The position numbers were made by a program, and so were the translations under genes. Below the pieces are notes generated by a model, which was given only the letters and a program-made list of their open reading frames with translations, did no database searches and was not told where the DNA came from. Below are positions 1-7,670 of a stretch of DNA of 64,000 nt, in pieces. How positions within the stretch are numbered: position 1 is the stretch's first letter; every line of letters begins with the position of its first letter. Source of the stretch: Oscillatoria sp. SIO1A7 (GTDB lineage: Bacteria > Cyanobacteriota > Cyanobacteriia > Cyanobacteriales > Laspinemataceae). The DNA lies in the NCBI GenBank assembly GCA_010672965.1, contig JAAHFN010000001.1, positions 62,001-126,000 on the forward strand, given 5' to 3'.

Positions 1-791
1 ACATTACCAAACCTTTTCAGGGAGCAGAGGTATTGGCGAGAGTCCAGAACCAATTGTCCCTGCGGAAGCAAAAACAGGAATTGGCGGAGAAAAATGCGCA
101 ATTAGAACAGGAAATCTGCGATCGCGTTGCTGTTGAGGAGGCATTGCGGCGGGAGCAGCAGAAGTCAGAGGCTTTGCTGCTGAATATTTTGCCCCAGAGT
201 ATTGCGGAAAGACTGAAGCAAGACCGACAGGCGATCGCCGATCGCTTCGACGAAGTGACTATTTTGTTTGCGGATATCGTCGGCTTCACTCCCCTGGCCG
301 CCCGCATTTCTCCGAAAGAATTAGTCGCTCTGCTGGATAAAATTTTTTCTATCTTCGACGAGCTGGCGGAAAAACACGATTTGGAAAAAATCAAAACAAT
401 CGGCGATGCTTATATGGTGGTGGGGGGATTGCCGGTGCCGAAGGAAAACCACGCCGAGGCGATCGCGGCTATGGCTCTGGATATGCAGAAGGCGATCGCT
501 GGCTTTCAACCGGACATCGACCAACTTTTCCAAATTCGCATCGGCATCAATACCGGCTCCGTCGTCGCCGGAGTGATTGGCATCAGAAAATTTAGCTACG
601 ACCTCTGGGGAGATGCAGTTAACGTCGCTTCGCGGATGGAGTCGTCGGGAGAGCCGGGGAAAATCCACGTTACCGCCGAAACTTACCAGCGCCTAAAAGA
701 TAAGTATGCTTTCCAAGAGCGAGGGGCGATCGCGATTAAGGGCAAAGGAAATATGACTACTTATTGGCTGTTGGGAAGGAAAAAAGGCTAA
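1..791 (+). CDS. Response-regulator adenylate cyclase (5' end outside window)
   Basis: The window opens inside this gene. The frame is open to the first base, and the first visible residues (ITKPF) are the end of a receiver domain with its conserved Lys-Pro. A charged coiled coil follows, then an NILP signalling helix and a class III nucleotidyl cyclase domain running to the C terminus. Both metal-binding aspartates are visible (LFADIVGFT and the GDAYM loop). The Lys of KIKTIGDAYM and the Asp of YDLWGDAVN fit ATP rather than GTP as substrate, and the transition-state Arg lies in NVASRM. The inferred product is a cAMP-forming cyclase controlled by phosphorylation from a histidine kinase that is not in the window. 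The TTG at 33 is not a believable start, because the receiver domain continues upstream of it. Domain assignment is firm; the signal sensed is unknown. Confidence 0.93.
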   Translation, partial: ITKPFQGAEVLARVQNQLSLRKQKQELAEKNAQLEQEICDRVAVEEALRREQQKSEALLLNILPQSIAERLKQDRQAIADRFDEVTILFADIVGFTPLAARISPKELVALLDKIFSIFDELAEKHDLEKIKTIGDAYMVVGGLPVPKENHAEAIAAMALDMQKAIAGFQPDIDQLFQIRIGINTGSVVAGVIGIRKFSYDLWGDAVNVASRMESSGEPGKIHVTAETYQRLKDKYAFQERGAIAIKGKGNMTTYWLLGRKKG

Positions 792-1012
792 TTTATTTTT
801 TATACTCAGAAACTTCAGAATTACGGTTTTTTGAAGGATTATATTTTTTAGGGACCATTTAATGGCGATCGAGGCTCTTTGGCTGTTACCCTTGGCTATA
901 CAAAAGTGCAGGAAGTGCAAAACGTCCAGAAATTCCCAAAATTTTCTGCCTTCAATGTTGAAATTCGAGGAAAACTGTGCTAATATGGTTTTATACCTCC
1001 CTAGAGGGGGCA

Positions 1013-1278
1013 TAAAAGAGGGCCACGGCTAGCCGCGACCCTTTGTGACAAGGAACATAGCAAACTTTAGCAAGGAGGTGTTTTCACTCAAAAAATTTCT
1101 CTCAAACACCCAGGCTGTTAGGGCTAGGGGTAAGCCTTGGACTCTGGGCAAGTAGTCCGTTGGCTTACTCCAATAGCAGCCCCAGGTGGGAAGCCCAGCC
1201 AAAATGCCGCTTACGGGGGCCCGTAAAGCGGCAGCGGGTGGGTTTCCTTTGGGAGAAATTCACGCTAGTTTTTACCAC
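1013..1278 (-). ncRNA. Structured ncRNA, copy 1 (unidentified family)
   Basis: Read on the minus strand, about 250 nt here match the plus-strand segment 22608-22880 in order: a CCAGTG-TAAAAA upstream block, GAATTTCTC, GGAAACCCACC, CTTCCCACC, GGAGTAAGCCAA with its complement TTGGCTTACTCC, GAGAGAA plus a T-run, and a GC-rich terminator. Several helices form in both copies with different bases: AATTTCTC/GAGAAATT closing a multiloop, a GCCGCTT..AAGCGGC hairpin, GTAAGCC/GGCTTAC with an inner GGACT/AGTCC helix, and GTGA/TCAC. The 3' end is a stem of about 10 bp (GGGTCGCGGC with GCCGTGGCCC) followed by TCTTTT near 1015-1040. It is convergent with the cyclase gene and not part of a reading frame. I could not name the family; 6S RNA or one of the cyanobacterial Rfam motifs are possibilities to test. 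Confidence 0.6.
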
Positions 1279-1681
1279 TGGTCTTAATTAGCCTGGAAGT
1301 CGGGAAAAGTGACGACGTAATGAGCGATCGTCGCACCGAGCTTCCGCGCTAGCTCGCGGGCGATCGCTCTGCGGGCGATCGCTCTGCGGGCGAATGCGCG
1401 TCGCTGAGGAGCGATCGCGCCAACGCGGCTATTTGCACCAGGGAGGAAACTGGGCGTAGTGCCTCCTTGCTTTTTGTAGATTTTACAACGACTTGCTTTA
1501 TTTTGTATGCGCTCTCCTGCCCGACGGAGGGACAACGGCCCTGCGCTGGACTGTGGGGAGGGTGGGGCAGGCGATTTGGCGATCGCGATCGGAGCGAAGA
1601 ATTATCGCAGTAAGGCAGTTCCTACCTCAACTTTGAGTGCAAACTGACTAATTTTTTTTTGGGTTTTAACTTATCAGAGTT

Positions 1682-1815
1682 GGGAGCATTTCACTTTTGT
1701 AAGTAGTAGGTTGAGCCCGGGAACGAAACCCAACAATAGCGTCAGTTTTGTTGGGTTTCGTTCCCGAGCCGCTCCCTACATTGCTATGTATCCCTTGCAA
1801 AATTGAAATGCTCCC
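1682..1815. mobile_element. MITE-like element, GGGAGCATTTCA family
   Basis: Imperfect terminal inverted repeats GGGAGCATTTCA and TGAAATGCTCCC bound 134 bp with no reading frame. The interior holds a second palindrome (CGGGAACGAAACCCAACA and its complement) from another repeat family, so elements are nested. Related copies lie at 9781-9894 (GGGTGCATTTCA variant), 20697-20873 and 30836-30961. Confidence 0.6.
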
Positions 1816-1882
1816 TCAGAGTTTGCAGATTGTCTCGTATCGCATTCACAAGGATGCCAGTTCTAAACCTTTGCCTTTTATG

Positions 1883-2019
1883 TAATACCAACGTCAGATC
1901 CCCCCAACCCCCCGATAAATTGGGGGGCTATTGAGAGATTCAGAGCTTAGCCCCCCTTTTTAAGCCTTTTTAAGGGGGGTTGGGGGGATCGTCCCCTGGG
2001 GCAAAATGGCGTTGGTATT
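1883..2019. mobile_element. MITE-like inverted-repeat element (AATACCAACG ends)
   Basis: Perfect 10-bp inverted ends (AATACCAACG and CGTTGGTATT) enclose about 137 bp. The interior is dominated by a C-rich/G-rich inverted repeat of the CCCCCCAACCCCCC type, able to form a long hairpin. The flank GGTATTGTCCAAAAAACC recurs near 32591, which supports dispersal. No coding capacity was seen. Confidence 0.5.
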
Positions 2020-2056
2020 GTCCAAAAAACCGGGTTTCTCTTGGCGGCGATGTCGC

Positions 2057-2086
2057 AAAAAAAACCGGGCTCGGGGAGCCCGGTTG
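2057..2086 (-). terminator. Intrinsic terminator of the 2105-2329 gene
   Basis: On the minus strand, AACCGGGCT-CCCCG-AGCCCGGTT is followed directly by eight T residues. It starts about 20 bp after the stop codon of the small HTH-like gene, as expected for its transcription terminator. Confidence 0.7.
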
Positions 2087-2104
2087 TCTGGCTAAATTGC
2101 TCGC

Positions 2105-2329
2105 TTACGACAGGCGGAGCAAGCCTATTTCTCTTAACCCTAAGACAGCCCCTCGGCATTGCTCCAAGCTGAGCTTGCACTCCCGGGCCATCTCGGAGTA
2201 GGTGCGATTTGTGCTATGATGGATGAACCAGCCTAAGACGAACGTCTCTTCGCGGGTCAGGCTGCGGCGGCCAGTGGGGTCGCTATCGACATTTACGGTC
2301 AGGCGATCGAGAAATGTTAGCTGATTCAT
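2105..2329 (-). CDS. Small HTH-like hypothetical protein
   Basis: This encodes a 74-residue basic protein starting MNQLTFLDRL. The central and C-terminal part (TREETFVLGWF, then TYSEMARECKLSLEQCR) reads as two or three short helices compatible with a helix-turn-helix. There is no signal peptide or membrane segment. An intrinsic terminator lies immediately downstream on the same strand, which is the main argument that the frame is expressed. No clear Shine-Dalgarno sequence precedes the ATG. The gene sits alone between mobile repeats, next to the toxin-antitoxin island. The family is not recognised; a small DNA-binding regulator is possible but unproven. Confidence 0.5.
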   Translation of the reverse strand: MNQLTFLDRLTVNVDSDPTGRRSLTREETFVLGWFIHHSTNRTYSEMARECKLSLEQCRGAVLGLREIGLLRLS

Positions 2330-2358
2330 AATTTGAAATTAAGTTTTTGCAGTTCAAG

Positions 2359-2382
2359 GAGGGGCTAAATGCCCCTCTTTTT
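2359..2382 (+). terminator. Terminator-like hairpin
   Basis: GAGGGGC-TAAAT-GCCCCTC is followed by TTTTTTC, a textbook intrinsic terminator on the plus strand. No plus-strand gene precedes it. It could end an unannotated transcript or be a hairpin in the leader of the divergent 2105-2329 gene. Confidence 0.45.
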
Positions 2383-2481
2383 CTTGAGATACTCTTAATA
2401 TAGCATCGATTTTCAACTTGTCAACCCTTTTTAGATAAAAATTTGCAAAATTTTTGACTTTTGGCCGATTTATTCAAAAAA

Positions 2482-2511
2482 TGTAGGGGCGATTCGCGAA
2501 TCGCCCCTACA
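2482..2511. repeat. 30-bp perfect palindrome (TGTAGGGGCGATT type)
   Basis: TGTAGGGGCGATTCG and its exact complement abut with no loop. Shorter relatives of this TGTAGGGGCGA/TCGCCCCTACA hairpin occur near 16698-16730 and inside other repeats, so it is a dispersed cyanobacterial palindrome. It lies just beyond the 3' end of the small membrane peptide gene. Confidence 0.6.
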
Positions 2512-2582
2512 TTTAGGCACCTTCTCTATTTATTCTGGGAATCTCTGGGCAGTTGAACAGCCAATGCCCAACGCCCAATTCC

Positions 2583-2732
2583 CTATTGTCCTTTGACAAT
2601 AACAATCAGGCAATAGATGCTCAAGGGAAGGATAGCGATCGCTAAAGTGGCAGAGACAGTAGTATAGATGCCGGCGATCGCCACTCCCGCTTCAATCGCT
2701 TTCAGAATTACATTTGCTTTTTTTGCATTCAT
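2583..2732 (-). CDS. 49-residue hydrophobic membrane peptide
   Basis: A short frame starts with ATG at 2732, preceded by a good ribosome-binding site (AGAGGA, 8 nt spacing), and stops with TAG. The product begins with a positively charged MNAKKAN stretch and continues almost entirely hydrophobic, with a first segment rich in Ala, Ile and Val and a second ending CLIVIVKGQ. It is probably one or two transmembrane helices. The size and layout resemble small membrane toxins or stress peptides, and it lies beside a vapBC pair and the STAND operon, but no family was recognised and the function is unknown. The ribosome-binding site and hydrophobic pattern are the evidence that it is real. Confidence 0.55.
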   Translation of the reverse strand: MNAKKANVILKAIEAGVAIAGIYTTVSATLAIAILPLSIYCLIVIVKGQ

Positions 2733-2920
2733 AGAAATTGTCCTCTTTCTTCGCTACTTCCATGAAAACAAACCCCTTGCTTACTTCTGGTCTTAGCGGA
2801 GGCAAACTTATTCCCGACTTGTTCCCTAGTTTTGGTTCGCTTCCCGACTTAGCTACGCTTAGCCCGACTCGTCTGATATACTAGAAATTGTCTAAAATAC
2901 ATCCAATAAAGGGACTCTCT

Positions 2921-3172
2921 ATGCAAATCAAAGGCATCAAGCGCGGTAAAACCATCGAACTGGCAAACGAACCTAACATTCCTGACGGCCGGGAAATTCT
3001 CATTGATATTAACGATGCCCAGTTAACGAGCCCAGAGGAACAGAGGAAAAGTATAATGGAGTTCTTAGCACAGCCTTGGGAGGGAAGAGAAGATTTTCTC
3101 AAGACTATGGAAGAATTAGAGAGAGAAAAGGAGGCTGAGTGGGAAAAGCTCTACGGTCACTTAAATGATTGA
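2921..3172 (+). CDS. VapB-type antitoxin
   Basis: This encodes an 83-residue acidic protein beginning MQIKGIKRGKTIEL. The N-terminal beta-strand pattern (KGIKRGKTIELANEPNIPDG) is typical of AbrB-like or VapB-like antitoxins of cyanobacteria, followed by a helical toxin-binding C terminus rich in Glu (TMEELEREKEAEWEKL). I chose the ATG at 2921 over the upstream TTG at 2888 because AAGGGA lies 9 nt before it. The stop overlaps the leader of a PIN-domain toxin whose start is 9 bp further on, the usual antitoxin-toxin order and spacing. It should bind and silence VapC and autoregulate the pair. Its partner is interrupted, so it may now act as a free antitoxin. Confidence 0.75.
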   Translation: MQIKGIKRGKTIELANEPNIPDGREILIDINDAQLTSPEEQRKSIMEFLAQPWEGREDFLKTMEELEREKEAEWEKLYGHLND

Positions 3173-3180
3173 GGATATGT

Positions 3181-3576
3181 ATGTATTTGTTAGATACCAA
3201 CGTTTGTATTGCCATTAACAACCTAAACCCTCTAGCAGTGGCTGAATTTGCTGTTAAATCAAGCCAGTGCTATGTGGCAACAATAGTTGTGGCAGAATTG
3301 TATAAAGGGGCATACTGTTCTCAAAGAGTTGAGGAAAATCTAAGGAGATTTAATCAATTTCTGGAACGGGTTCGAGTATTAGAATTCGATCGCCATGCCG
3401 CCGAAGAATTTGGCAAGATTCAAGGGTAATTAAGGCGAATTGGCAGGCCAACGCAGGATTTTGATGCTGCCATAGCGGCGGTAGCCCGTTCCCGTGGATA
3501 TATTTTGGTGACCAACAATACGCGCCACTTTATCAATATTGCCGGTCTCCGTTTAGAAAACTGGTTGGAAAATTAG
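3181..3576 (+). pseudogene. VapC PIN-domain toxin with in-frame TAA
   Basis: From ATG 3181 (GAGGA upstream) the frame begins MYLLDTNVCI, the first acidic motif of PIN-domain ribonucleases, and includes the second acidic motif VVAELYKG. A TAA at 3427-3429 stops it after FGKIQG. The same frame then reads LRRIGRPTQDFDAAIAAVA and VTNNTRHF to a TAG at 3574-3576, which are the missing C-terminal catalytic Asp and the TNNT motif. One nonsense change therefore separates an otherwise complete toxin of about 131 residues. The active site is split, so the product should be inactive unless the stop is read through. I infer recent decay of a VapBC module. Confidence 0.8.
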
Positions 3577-3627
3577 CGCGCTCAGTCCTGTCTGTAGTGC
3601 TTTGGCAAAGCTAAAATTGTGTGTAGC

Positions 3628-3704
3628 TGTAGGGAGCGGTTGAGGCACGAAACAAGGGCGCAACGATTGGTATAGTTGGGTTTCGTGCCCGGGCCAAACC
3701 TACA
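3628..3704. repeat. Dispersed hairpin repeat (TGTAGGGAGCGG type)
   Basis: Ends TGTAGGGAG.. and ..ACCTACA enclose GGCACGAAAC and GTTGGGTTTCGTGCC, related to the palindrome nested in 1682-1815. It fills most of the 320-bp gap between the vapC remnant and the STAND gene, together with a second inverted GGGGCAGCT repeat at about 3727-3790. No gene was seen in this gap. Confidence 0.45.
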
Positions 3705-3896
3705 ATTTTAAAGCAGACAGTCCAGTAGGGGCAGCTCCCCGTGGCTGACCCAAGCCGAACGGGGCAGCTACGGGGGGCTGCCTCTACATAATTTGGCAAC
3801 AAAATAGCTTTTCTATTATCCTCTTCCCTGGCCGTGCGGTATATTTCGTTCCAACCTCCCTTTGCGTAATGAACCAACAGCTACCCAATAGGCATT

Positions 3897-6800
3897 CTAG
3901 CTTTTTGATTCAGGATAAACCAAAGCTCGAAATCCCTCGCTATCCCGAATCCTGTCAAAATCCGGGTTGTGCTTTGCTTCTCTTCGACTACGACGAGGTG
4001 CAATATCGATCGCTTTTTGCAGGTTATCTATCGCCGGTTCCACTTTTCCTTGTAAGGCGTAGTAACAGGCTTTAGCATAATGACCACCTTCACCTTGAGG
4101 ATTTTGCTCTATCGCTTGCTCGCAGTCAGCAAAAGCCTCTGCGTACCGACCCGCCCTCGCCAAAATAATGCCGCGATTGGCTATGAACAATACTTCTTGA
4201 GGTTCCAGAGATATCGCCCGCTCGATAGCTGTAATAGCGCGATCGAAATCTTTGAGCAAGCTCAGCGTTAGTGCTTGAGTATTTAGAGCTTCATAGTTCT
4301 TGGGGTCAATTTTTAAGGCGCGATCGCAAGCTGCAAGGGACTCCTCATACCGTCCTAGATTAAGGAACACATCTCCTCGATCTACCCAAGCATCAGCAGA
4401 TTCGGGGTCTAGCGCGATCGCCTTGTCAAAACTTGCAAGTGCTTCCTCATGTCGCTTTAGATTGCCAAGTACAGCCCCTCGATTTCTCCAAGCATCAGCA
4501 GACTCGGGGTCTAGCGCGATCGCCTTGTCAAAACTTGCAAGTGCTTCCTCATATCGCTTTAGATTGCCAAGTACAGCCCCTCGATTTCTCCAATTATCAG
4601 CAGATTCGGGGTCTAGCGCGATCGCCTTGTCAGAACTTTCAAGCGCTTCCTCATATCGCTCTAGATCGCTGAGTGCAACCCCTTGATATCTCCAAGCATC
4701 AGCAGATTTAGGATCTAGCGCGATCGCCTTGTCAGAACTTTCAAGCGCTTCCTCATGTCGCTTTAGAAGACTTAGTATAACCCCTCGACTTCTCCAAGCA
4801 TCATCAGATTCAGGTTTTAGCGCGATCGCCTTGTCAAAACTTGCAAGTGCTTCCTCATGTCGCTTTAGATTGCCAAGTACAGCCCCTCGATTTCTCCAAT
4901 TATCAGCAGATTCAGGTTTTAGCGCGATCGCCTCGTTAAAACTCTCAAGTGCTTCCTCATATCGCTTCAGATTACCTAGTGCAATACCCTGCCCGAGGAA
5001 GGTTGACGCATTACTCTGCCCTAACTCGATCGCCTTGTTATAGCAATCCAGTGCATCCTCGTAACGTTCCACACCGATTAGCAATTCCCCTATTTGAGAA
5101 AAAAGACTATGCAGCAGTTGCGGGCGGCAGCGAGTTAAGAGTTGTTCGGTTTGGCCTTTTGCCTCTAAAAGCAAGTCGATACTTTCCCTGAGCCTAAGGC
5201 TGCGTAAAGATTTATACACCAGTCCCAGGCACTTGCCAAAGCCATTTTCCAAATCGCCGACATATCGCAACAGGGATTGTATGGATGCCTCAATTTGTTT
5301 CACTAACGCTTCGGCCTCTTCTGCTGAAGCTTCGCGATCGCCTTCAATTGTGATTTTATAGCTGTTAGGCAACTCATCTAGAAAAAGCCAGCCGAACCCC
5401 AGCATAACCGTAGCCGATTCCTTAAAAAATTTGTTTGTCTCCTTAGCAAGCAGATGCTGGTTCTCTTCACTCATTTCCGCACTTATCCAGGCAACAGGAG
5501 CGGCAAATAGATCGGGCTGCTGCAGATCAACTGCAGCAAAGAACTGCTCGATATATTGCTGTAGTCCTTTTGTTCTTTTGCCAAAAAGACCGTGGTAGAG
5601 AGACTCTGCCATGAGTTCTCGCCATTCTTCATCCTCATAGGGTTCCGGTAAAAGGCTTTCGGGAGCAAAAATATCGTCTGCTTGTTGCTTAAAGTAATCG
5701 GCGAGCAGGGCATGAGTTTGACGAAACTGGTTGCGATCGCTCTGAAAGTAGGACTGCCGAAAGACATCCCGCGCTACGTCATCTAAGCGGTAACGCCTTT
5801 GGCTATACTCAACAAATTCCGAGTTTTTCAGCCATGCCAAGATACTCTCTGCATCATTAGCATCCTGTTGCCAGCCCAAGCTATCGTCACTTAGCAAATA
5901 CCGAATAGTTGCCTCATCGAACCATCGACAGCAAGCCACCACCTGCAAAATCTCCTTGCGCTGCCGATCGGGCTTTAGACCCTGCTGGGACTTTGTATCC
6001 TGCTGGGACTTTGTATCCTGCTGGGACTGCAATAGCAACTCGGCGATCGCCTGGTTTCCTTTGGAGAAGTCAGGTTCTTTATCTTTATCTTTTTCGTATT
6101 GCCCCCGCACCCAATTCAGATAATAGGGCAATCCCTTAGTTATTTTGTAGATTTTGTTGCGATCGCCGCCTTTTTTTATGCCAACTTCTTTGAGGTAGTT
6201 GTCCGTCTCCTTCTTGCTAAACCTTTTAAGCTCCACCTCATAAAGTAACTTTCGGTCTTGGCTGAGTTTGCGCCATGCCTCATCTGCTTGCAGCGATCGC
6301 CGCCCTACGACCGCGAGTCTTACCCGAGTGGAAGACAAGGGCGTATCCTCAACCAAATATTGCCACAGCCATTGATTCATATAAGCCTGGGCTTTTTCAT
6401 AAGTATCCAAAACCAGCACTAGGGGTCTTGCTCTGCTCTGGGCAATTTGGATCAAACTATCGGCAAACGCCTGGGTAAGTTGGGAAACTGGCTCCAACAT
6501 TAGCGCCTGTAGCTCGGGTTGATATTTGGTGGCAGGATGATTCCGAACTCGCTGCTGGATAGATTCTTGCCAGCCCTCTGCATATCCCCCTCCCGAAACT
6601 TCGGTTTTTGGCTTGCTTGAGAAGGAGGTAAAACCTGTTGAGCCCAGCCATAAGGAGCTTTCAAACCAGCTTGTAATCTTTCTAGCCTCTTCACTGCTAG
6701 TTTCCTGACCATCTGCTGACTGCCGACTTAACAGGTGTAAGGTCGTTGCAAATTGCTGCTCTCGTTGGCTAAATGGGTCGGGACTCGTTTCCGCACCTCC

Positions 6801-7316
6801 AAGCTCTATTGCTTTTTGATGTAGCCTTCGCATCAGTTTTAGCGGCGTTTCAATATCGTGGGTTTTGGTAAAACAAACTTCCAGAAAGTCAGCATCCCCT
6901 GCATAGGCGTCCTGCAATCGCCGCAACAACGTTGTTTTGCCAACTCCGCCAATTCCGCAAATGTTGAACAGCAAGGGTTGTCCTTGGAGCTGCTTCAATG
7001 CAGTTGCAAAGCGTTCTAGCAGTTTTTTCGCCTCATCTCGCTCGATGTAATACTCGTCCGGCACCGGCGATCGCATCGGAGACTCGCGGCTCGTCCCGGC
7101 TTCAGCTACCTGCCGATCCTGTTCCTTTGCTTGCGCTTCTTTTAGTTGAGCCTTTAGGCTGGCAACTTCCTTGCGCTTCTCCTCTAAATCTATCGCTAAA
7201 TTTGGCTCAAGTGAGGAGAAAGTTTTAGCTGCTACCTGTTTCTCCAAATGTGCTTGCACCCTTTCGGTAATGCCTAGTCTTTCCTTCAAGGTAGCGATGT
7301 CGTCCATAGATGCCAT
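3897..7316 (-). CDS. STAND NTPase with N-terminal adaptor module and TPR array
   Basis: This encodes 1139 residues. Residues 5-60 form a helical module (LEKQ.., then AIDLEEKRKEVASLKAQLKE) that is shared with two upstream proteins of the operon. An NTPase domain follows, with Walker A GIGGVGKTT (about 121-129), Walker B LVLVLDTYE (about 299-307) and a VVGRRSL sensor-like strand. A winged-helix-like region (about 450-560) and a helical linker come next, then 10-11 TPR units (about 750-1110). Several central TPRs (..AIALDPESADAWRNRG..) are almost identical, also in DNA. This is the layout of NLR-like signal-transduction ATPases: a repeat sensor, a nucleotide switch and an adaptor that recruits effectors. 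It lies 78 bp after the RelE gene on the same strand. The inferred role is an intracellular sensor of infection or stress; the ligand is unknown. Confidence 0.88.
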   Translation of the reverse strand: MASMDDIATLKERLGITERVQAHLEKQVAAKTFSSLEPNLAIDLEEKRKEVASLKAQLKEAQAKEQDRQVAEAGTSRESPMRSPVPDEYYIERDEAKKLLERFATALKQLQGQPLLFNICGIGGVGKTTLLRRLQDAYAGDADFLEVCFTKTHDIETPLKLMRRLHQKAIELGGAETSPDPFSQREQQFATTLHLLSRQSADGQETSSEEARKITSWFESSLWLGSTGFTSFSSKPKTEVSGGGYAEGWQESIQQRVRNHPATKYQPELQALMLEPVSQLTQAFADSLIQIAQSRARPLVLVLDTYEKAQAYMNQWLWQYLVEDTPLSSTRVRLAVVGRRSLQADEAWRKLSQDRKLLYEVELKRFSKKETDNYLKEVGIKKGGDRNKIYKITKGLPYYLNWVRGQYEKDKDKEPDFSKGNQAIAELLLQSQQDTKSQQDTKSQQGLKPDRQRKEILQVVACCRWFDEATIRYLLSDDSLGWQQDANDAESILAWLKNSEFVEYSQRRYRLDDVARDVFRQSYFQSDRNQFRQTHALLADYFKQQADDIFAPESLLPEPYEDEEWRELMAESLYHGLFGKRTKGLQQYIEQFFAAVDLQQPDLFAAPVAWISAEMSEENQHLLAKETNKFFKESATVMLGFGWLFLDELPNSYKITIEGDREASAEEAEALVKQIEASIQSLLRYVGDLENGFGKCLGLVYKSLRSLRLRESIDLLLEAKGQTEQLLTRCRPQLLHSLFSQIGELLIGVERYEDALDCYNKAIELGQSNASTFLGQGIALGNLKRYEEALESFNEAIALKPESADNWRNRGAVLGNLKRHEEALASFDKAIALKPESDDAWRSRGVILSLLKRHEEALESSDKAIALDPKSADAWRYQGVALSDLERYEEALESSDKAIALDPESADNWRNRGAVLGNLKRYEEALASFDKAIALDPESADAWRNRGAVLGNLKRHEEALASFDKAIALDPESADAWVDRGDVFLNLGRYEESLAACDRALKIDPKNYEALNTQALTLSLLKDFDRAITAIERAISLEPQEVLFIANRGIILARAGRYAEAFADCEQAIEQNPQGEGGHYAKACYYALQGKVEPAIDNLQKAIDIAPRRSRREAKHNPDFDRIRDSEGFRALVYPESKS

Positions 7317-7394
7317 AATCTCTAATTTAGAGTGATAAAAAGGCTAAATCCAGTTTAAATGCAATTGGAAAGGTTACAGAATGCGGATTCAATC

Positions 7395-7670
7395 CTAGAA
7401 ATTGCCTTGCGACAACAGCAGATCGTAATCCGCATGACTACCAATCCAATACCAAACTATTGTATCCCCATCTCGCAGGCCAACCGCTCGATAGTCTTTG
7501 CTTGCACGCGCCGAATAAATTTGTAGTTTTGGATGTACTCGCTTAAACCTTAGACCTGGGTGTCCGGGATCTTCTTGGAACTGGCGATAGGCTTTACGAG
7601 CCTGCTCTTGAACCTCCTGCGGTAGTTGGGAGAATGCCTTCCGGAACTTGGCAGTCGTTCGTGATTTCAT
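7395..7670 (-). CDS. RelE/ParE-family toxin
   Basis: This 91-residue basic protein has the RelE/ParE fold signature: an N-terminal helical hairpin (KFRKAFSQLPQEVQEQARK) then beta strands with GLRFKRVHPKLQIYSAR, DYRAVGLRDG and the C-terminal WIGSHADYDLLL. This closely matches cyanobacterial RelE-type toxins, which usually cleave mRNA at the ribosome. The ATG overlaps the stop of the upstream antitoxin-like gene by 4 bp (ATGA), the usual coupled arrangement. It lies inside the STAND operon, which is unusual for a toxin-antitoxin pair. Substrate and activity are inferred from the family. Confidence 0.85.
   Translation of the reverse strand: MKSRTTAKFRKAFSQLPQEVQEQARKAYRQFQEDPGHPGLRFKRVHPKLQIYSARASKDYRAVGLRDGDTIVWYWIGSHADYDLLLSQGNF

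Noticed and set aside
1284-1535. 83-codon minus-strand frame rich in Ala and Arg
   Set aside because: It is built from clustered GCGATCGC/GGGCGATCGCTCTGC repeats; no start signal or family.
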